This document shows positions 7,454-10,704 of a DNA stretch of 10,704 nt, piece by piece (position 1 is the stretch's first letter; each line of letters opens with the position of its first letter). Location of the stretch: positions 1 to 10,704 of the forward strand of contig JAOZOH010000096.1 of NCBI GenBank assembly GCA_029933365.1. The letters are read 5' to 3'. The notes beneath the pieces were generated by a model. It did no database searches. It was given only the letters and a program-made list of their open reading frames with translations, and was not told the DNA's origin. This DNA is from Desulfuromusa sp. Its GTDB lineage: Bacteria; Desulfobacterota; Desulfuromonadia; Desulfuromonadales; Geopsychrobacteraceae. The translations under genes were made by a program, and so were the position numbers.

Positions 7454-8983
7454 ATGAGCAAAACTTTTTATGTCACCACACCTATTTATTATGTCAATGA
7501 TGTCCCGCACATCGGCCATGCCTATACGACCCTGGCCTGTGATGTCATCGCACGCTACAAGCGCGCCCGAGGATATGATGTTGCCTTTTTGACCGGCACT
7601 GATGAACATGGACAAAAAGTAGAAACTGCAGCAAAAGCCAATAGTGAAACCCCTCTGGAATTGGCTGATCGAGTCGTTAAGCGCTTTCAGGCTCTCTGGG
7701 AAAAACTGAATATTTCCCATACTGATTTCATTCGCACCACCCAGGAACGCCATAAACATACCGTTCAGGAACAGTTTAAAGCGATCGAAGCCAAAGGAGA
7801 CATCTACCTTGGTGAATATGAGGATTGGTATTGTACCCCCTGTGAAACCTTTTGGACCGAGACCCAGTTAATTGATGGAAATTGTCCCGATTGTGGCCGT
7901 CCGACAACAAAACTGAAGGAAGAATCCTACTTTTTCCGGATGAGTAAATACCAGGATCAGTTGCTCAAGCATATTGAGGACAACCCCGATTTCATTCAAC
8001 CCAAATCGCGGCGCAATGAAATCCTCAGTTTTGTCCGCGAAGGTTTGCGCGATCTATCAATTTCACGGACTTCCTTTTCCTGGGGCATTCCAGCTCCCGG
8101 CAATGAAAAACATGTTATTTATGTCTGGTTTGACGCCCTGACCAACTATATTTCGGCTCTTGGATACCCGGAAGATAAAGATGGCAAATTTGCAACCTAC
8201 TGGCCCGCAGTTCATGTGATCGGCAAAGATATTTTGCGTTTCCATGCCGTCTACTGGCCAACATTTCTGATGGCAGCAGGTCTCCCCTTGCCAGAAAAAG
8301 TTTTCGCCCACGGTTGGTGGACGGTTGAAGGGCAGAAAATGAGCAAGAGCCTGCGCAATGTCGTTGAACCCAATATGTTGATCGATAAATATGGCGCTGA
8401 TCCGATCCGCTATTTCTTACTGCGTGAAGTCCCCTTTGGTCTTGATGGTGATTTTTCTCATAACGCCTTAATCCATCGCATCAACTCTGATCTGGCCAAT
8501 GATCTTGGCAATTTGGTCAGCCGCTCAACCGCCATGCTCGGTAAATATTTTGCTGGTGAACTTCCTGCCCCAGGAAAAATAAATGAGACAGATCAAGCCC
8601 TTATCGACCTGTTTGCAGCCACCATCAAAAAAGTTGATGACCACCTTAATAACCTGGCATTCAATAAAGCTCTGATGGCAATTTGGGAATTAATTTCAGC
8701 AGATAATAAGTACATCGATGAATCTGCTCCATGGTCTCTGGCGAAGGATCCAGAACAGCGTGAACGACTGGCAACTGTTATGTATAATTTGCTTGAATCG
8801 ATCCGTATTGTTGCCCTGATAATTGCCCCGTTCATGCCAGCCACTGGCGAAACAATTCTGCAGATTCTTGGGCAGGACAGCAGCAATTTGACTCTGGATG
8901 GTCAGGATCAATGGGGCGGGTTGAAGCCTGGAACCCACATAGAGAAAGCGGTTCCACTATTTCCCAGAATAGAAAATAAATAG
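7454..8983 (+). CDS. metG: Methionyl-tRNA synthetase, short form
   Basis: This class I synthetase charges tRNA-Met with methionine. The 509-residue protein has the HIGH motif at 19-22 (VPHIGHAYTT), a zinc knuckle with C127, C130, C144 and C147, and KMSKS at 295-299. An anticodon-binding helical domain fills the rest. The C-terminal EMAP/Trbp111-type tRNA-binding domain found in longer bacterial enzymes is absent. The stop codon is clean (GAA AAT AAA TAG), and this length is a recognised natural form. The start has GGGAG 6 nt upstream. It follows ricT by 32 nt. There is no terminator right after the stop; instead a long hairpin-rich gap leads to tatD. Confidence 0.97.
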   Translation: MSKTFYVTTPIYYVNDVPHIGHAYTTLACDVIARYKRARGYDVAFLTGTDEHGQKVETAAKANSETPLELADRVVKRFQALWEKLNISHTDFIRTTQERHKHTVQEQFKAIEAKGDIYLGEYEDWYCTPCETFWTETQLIDGNCPDCGRPTTKLKEESYFFRMSKYQDQLLKHIEDNPDFIQPKSRRNEILSFVREGLRDLSISRTSFSWGIPAPGNEKHVIYVWFDALTNYISALGYPEDKDGKFATYWPAVHVIGKDILRFHAVYWPTFLMAAGLPLPEKVFAHGWWTVEGQKMSKSLRNVVEPNMLIDKYGADPIRYFLLREVPFGLDGDFSHNALIHRINSDLANDLGNLVSRSTAMLGKYFAGELPAPGKINETDQALIDLFAATIKKVDDHLNNLAFNKALMAIWELISADNKYIDESAPWSLAKDPEQRERLATVMYNLLESIRIVALIIAPFMPATGETILQILGQDSSNLTLDGQDQWGGLKPGTHIEKAVPLFPRIENK

Positions 8984-9027
8984 GGGTTTTGACGGCATAA
9001 CGGAGTAAACGCAGGACTGTCCCAGAT

Positions 9028-9116
9028 CCGTCGGGGGCTGTCCCAGGTGTTTACGGGCTATGAAACGGCGGTGGTTCGCGTCGCAAAAGCCTTGGACAGC
9101 CCCCATGCGTGGACGG
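9028..9116. repeat. Long inverted repeat with GGGGGCTGTCC arms
   Basis: GGGGGCTGTCC (9033-9043) and GGACAGCCCCC (9094-9104) are perfect 11-bp arms around a 50-nt loop. CCGTC (9028-9032) and GACGG (9112-9116) extend the stem past a 7-nt bulge on one side. CTGTCCCAG also occurs as a direct repeat at 9017-9025 and 9038-9046, and GTAAAC (9005-9010) mirrors GTTTAC (9049-9054). No U-tract follows, so it is not an intrinsic terminator. Confidence 0.7.
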
Positions 9117-9177
9117 TCCCGGTTTTGCTCATTTCCCGTGTGACTCAGCCGGAAAGAAACGGAACGTTGCAGGAATT

Positions 9178-9218
9178 CGAAGAAAAATGTTTGAGCCGGA
9201 GGCGAGTTTTTTTCTTCG
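9178..9218. repeat. 10-bp inverted repeat, A-rich and T-rich arms
   Basis: CGAAGAAAAA (9178-9187) and TTTTTCTTCG (9209-9218) are perfectly complementary around a 21-nt loop containing GAGCCGGAGGCGAG. Confidence 0.7.
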
Positions 9219-9245
9219 CTGCAAAGTGGAGTGAAATGGAGGGAA

Positions 9246-9267
9246 CCCGAAGGGCAAGGAGTTCGGG
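9246..9267. repeat. Small hairpin CCCGAA/TTCGGG
   Basis: Six-base perfect arms (9246-9251 and 9262-9267) around a 10-nt loop, lying between two stronger hairpins of the same cluster. Confidence 0.5.
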
Positions 9268-9279
9268 CACCTTTTTCTG

Positions 9280-9310
9280 CTTACTCTTTTGTGGTGTACA
9301 AAAGAGTAAG
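9280..9310. repeat. 12-bp perfect hairpin
   Basis: CTTACTCTTTTG (9280-9291) and CAAAAGAGTAAG (9299-9310) pair perfectly around the 7-nt loop TGGTGTA. No T-tract follows on either strand in the position needed for a terminator. A small GGGG/CCCC stem (9321-9324 and 9330-9333) comes just after. Confidence 0.75.
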
Positions 9311-9356
9311 GCGACGGGCTGGGGCGCAACCCCGCAATCTTTCGATTTATTAAGCC

Positions 9357-9400
9357 GTATTCGGGGGGGGGCACGTATCAAGTACATGTCCCCCGAATAC
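9357..9400. repeat. Hairpin with 11-bp stem and a nine-G run
   Basis: GTATTCGGGGG (9357-9367) and CCCCCGAATAC (9390-9400) pair perfectly. Inside the loop CACGTA (9372-9377) and TACATG (9383-9388) can add a further stem with one mismatch. The left arm runs into nine G residues in total (9363-9371), which can slip in pairing and in replication. Confidence 0.7.
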
Positions 9401-9427
9401 TCTCCCATAATGGACATATTATTTCAT

Positions 9428-9455
9428 CAGGGCGCACTATGCGCCCTGCTTTTTT
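9428..9455 (+). terminator. Strong intrinsic terminator directly before the tatD ribosome binding site
   Basis: CAGGGCGCA (9428-9436) and TGCGCCCTG (9440-9448) form a 9-bp GC-rich stem with loop CTA, followed by C and six T residues (9450-9455). It should stop transcription coming from metG. The T-tract is immediately followed by the GGAG of tatD, leaving no room for a promoter between them. Confidence 0.85.
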
Positions 9456-9470
9456 GGAGTGACAACAGTG
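9456..9470 (+). promoter_or_regulatory. Ribosome binding site and GTG start of tatD
   Basis: GGAG (9456-9459) lies 8 nt before the GTG at 9468-9470. It decides the start: the frame then begins VKKEHLPLLVDSHAHLD, placing the TatD metal-binding HxH at the usual distance from the N-terminus. The site abuts the terminator T-tract. Confidence 0.75.
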
Positions 9471-10704
9471 AAAAAAGAGCACCTTCCTTTACTGGTTGAT
9501 AGCCATGCCCACCTCGATGGTAGTCAATTTGCGAATGATCTTGATGAAACAGTTGAACGTGCAACCGCCAACGGCATCAGCCATATACTGACAATCGGTT
9601 GCGATTTGGAAAGCTCCGCAAACAGCATTGCTGTCGCAGAAAAATATGAACATATTTTCGCTGCTGTCGGTGTCCACCCGCATGATGCAACGGAAATAAA
9701 TGCTGACGCTTTAGAAAAGTTACGTGCCATGTTGGCCCATCCAAAGGTAGTTGCCCTGGGCGAAATCGGTCTTGATTACTACCGTGACCGGTCCCCTCGG
9801 GAGGTTCAGCGCAATGCATTCCGCCAACAGATCCGCTTGGCAAAGGACGTGGGTAAACCAATCATTGTTCATGATCGTGATGCCCATGATGAAGTGGTCC
9901 AGATACTCAAAGAAGAAGACGCTGCTGCAAATGGTGGCGTGTTGCACTGTTTCAGTGGTGACCTGGAAATGGCTCAACAATGCCTCAAACTTGGCTTTTA
10001 TCTCTCTTTTACTGGCACGATCACCTATCCAAAAAATGAGGCTGTTAGAGAGATCATCAAAGCCATTCCGATTGATCGTATGCTGGTTGAAACCGACTGC
10101 CCTTACCTTTCGCCACAAAAATTCCGGGGTAAACGGAACGAACCGGCTTACGTCCGCTACACCGCAGAAAAAATGGCAGAGATTAAAGGGCTCACCATTG
10201 AGGATGTCGCCAGAGTTACAAGCCGTAACTGTCATGACCTGTTCGGCTTTGGCAACGTTGACCAGAGCAGCAAAATTGCCTACCAGATTCGTGATTCACT
10301 CTATCTGAACATTACCAATCGCTGTACGAATAGTTGTATTTTCTGTGCAAAGTTTAGCGACTTCGTGGTCAAAGGGCATGAATTAAAACTTGACCATGAA
10401 CCATCTGTTGCAGAAATCAAACGGGTGATTGGTGACCCAACCCGTTATGCGGAAATTGTCTTTTGCGGTTATGGGGAACCACTCCTGCGCCTGGAGCTGA
10501 TCAAAGAAGTGTCCCGCTGGTTAAAAGATCAGGGAGTGACTGTCAGAATCAACACCGATGGACAAGCCAACTTGGTACATGGCCGCAACATTCTCCCGGA
10601 GCTCACCGGGCTGATTGATGCAATCTCGATCTCGCTAAATGCCGCAGAAGCTGAAAGCTATCATCATCTCTGCCGATCCACCTATGGCGCACAGCAGAGC
10701 TATC
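9468..10704 (+). CDS. TatD-family metal-dependent hydrolase fused to a radical SAM domain (3' end outside window)
   Basis: The frame is open to the window edge (412 complete codons) with no stop. Residues about 8-265 form a TatD-type TIM-barrel nuclease/hydrolase with all metal ligands: H13 and H15 (VDSHAHLD), E99 (GEIGLDY), H135 (IIVHDRD), H160 (LHCFSG) and D210 (ETDCPYL). TatD proteins are usually about 260 residues. After a short linker, a radical SAM domain begins: YQIRDSLYLNITNRCTNSC, with the 4Fe-4S motif C286-x3-C290-x2-C293 and the SAM-binding-type GYGEPL at 334-339. This matches the TatD-linked radical SAM family (TIGR04038, from memory). TatD acts on nucleic acids in known cases; the substrate of the radical SAM half is unknown. 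It follows metG in the common order but lies behind a terminator and a hairpin-rich gap. Confidence 0.92.
   Translation, partial: MKKEHLPLLVDSHAHLDGSQFANDLDETVERATANGISHILTIGCDLESSANSIAVAEKYEHIFAAVGVHPHDATEINADALEKLRAMLAHPKVVALGEIGLDYYRDRSPREVQRNAFRQQIRLAKDVGKPIIVHDRDAHDEVVQILKEEDAAANGGVLHCFSGDLEMAQQCLKLGFYLSFTGTITYPKNEAVREIIKAIPIDRMLVETDCPYLSPQKFRGKRNEPAYVRYTAEKMAEIKGLTIEDVARVTSRNCHDLFGFGNVDQSSKIAYQIRDSLYLNITNRCTNSCIFCAKFSDFVVKGHELKLDHEPSVAEIKRVIGDPTRYAEIVFCGYGEPLLRLELIKEVSRWLKDQGVTVRINTDGQANLVHGRNILPELTGLIDAISISLNAAEAESYHHLCRSTYGAQQSY

Larger units (their letters stand above)
8984..9427. repeat. Hairpin-rich non-coding gap between metG and tatD
   Basis: The stretch contains no credible gene. 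It carries successive inverted repeats, listed separately, at 9028-9116, 9178-9218, 9246-9267, 9280-9310, 9321-9333 and 9357-9400. An open frame across it reads through these hairpins and through the downstream terminator into tatD in the wrong frame. Several motifs (CGAAGAAAAA with its mirror, CCCGAA/TTCGGG, a T/A-rich 12-bp stem) resemble dispersed intergenic elements I recall from other proteobacteria; that resemblance is unverified. Insertion into an ancestral metG-tatD junction is an inference. Confidence 0.65.

Noticed and set aside
7102..7461. Two open frames over the ricT tail, one on each strand
   Set aside because: They are products of the biased, stop-poor low-complexity tail codons. 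The ricT frame is continuous and carries the conserved core.
7454..8983. Truncation of metG by the following hairpin block
   Set aside because: The protein lacks only the C-terminal tRNA-binding domain, which is naturally absent in many bacterial enzymes, and it ends in normal sequence.
8984..9427. CRISPR array or tRNA gene in the hairpin-rich gap
   Set aside because: The hairpins differ in sequence and spacing, so there is no repeat-spacer pattern, and no cloverleaf with a TTC-type T-loop was recognised.
9047..9499. Open frame of 150 codons in the metG-tatD gap
   Set aside because: It reads through four hairpins and the intrinsic terminator, overlaps the tatD start in another frame, lacks a ribosome binding site and has no family-like motif.
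9720..10308. Open frames of 171 and 185 codons inside tatD
   Set aside because: They overlap the continuous TatD-radical SAM frame, in which every metal-ligand motif is intact.

Overview
The window looks like a moderate-GC member of the Desulfuromonadales (Geobacter/Desulfuromonas/Pelobacter group, 'Deltaproteobacteria'). This is an inference from gene content: a DUF4388 (PATAN-type) protein next to single-domain response regulators, adjacent era and der genes, a holB-ricT-metG-tatD run, and a TatD domain fused to a radical SAM domain. No rRNA, tRNA or CRISPR array was seen.

Two transcription units diverge from a compact promoter region at about 5147-5237. Leftward (minus strand): rnc (RNase III), era, der, a DUF4388 protein, then two CheY-like response regulators, the last ending near the left edge. 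rnc and era are 4 nt apart and der and the DUF4388 gene 19 nt apart, which fits an operon. A 130-bp imperfect palindrome sits between era and der, and a separate extended -10 promoter may serve the two response regulators. Rightward (plus strand): holB (clamp-loader delta'), ricT (PSP1/YaaT family), metG (methionyl-tRNA synthetase), then a tatD-radical SAM fusion that runs off the right edge. That fusion uses a GTG start.

The genes are mostly core information-processing functions: RNA processing and ribosome assembly (Rnc, Era, Der) on one side; DNA replication, RNA-maturation control and tRNA charging on the other. The response regulators and DUF4388 protein add a signalling component to the GTPase operon.

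The unusual content is mainly non-coding. (1) A palindromic repeat family occurs twice, as a full copy (3383-3512) and a half copy (443-489). Both lie at the 3' end of a minus-strand gene and share a 22-bp identical end. (2) The 484-bp gap between metG and tatD carries a series of hairpins and no credible gene. It ends in a strong intrinsic terminator whose T-tract directly abuts the tatD ribosome binding site, so the terminator sits where a leader attenuator would.
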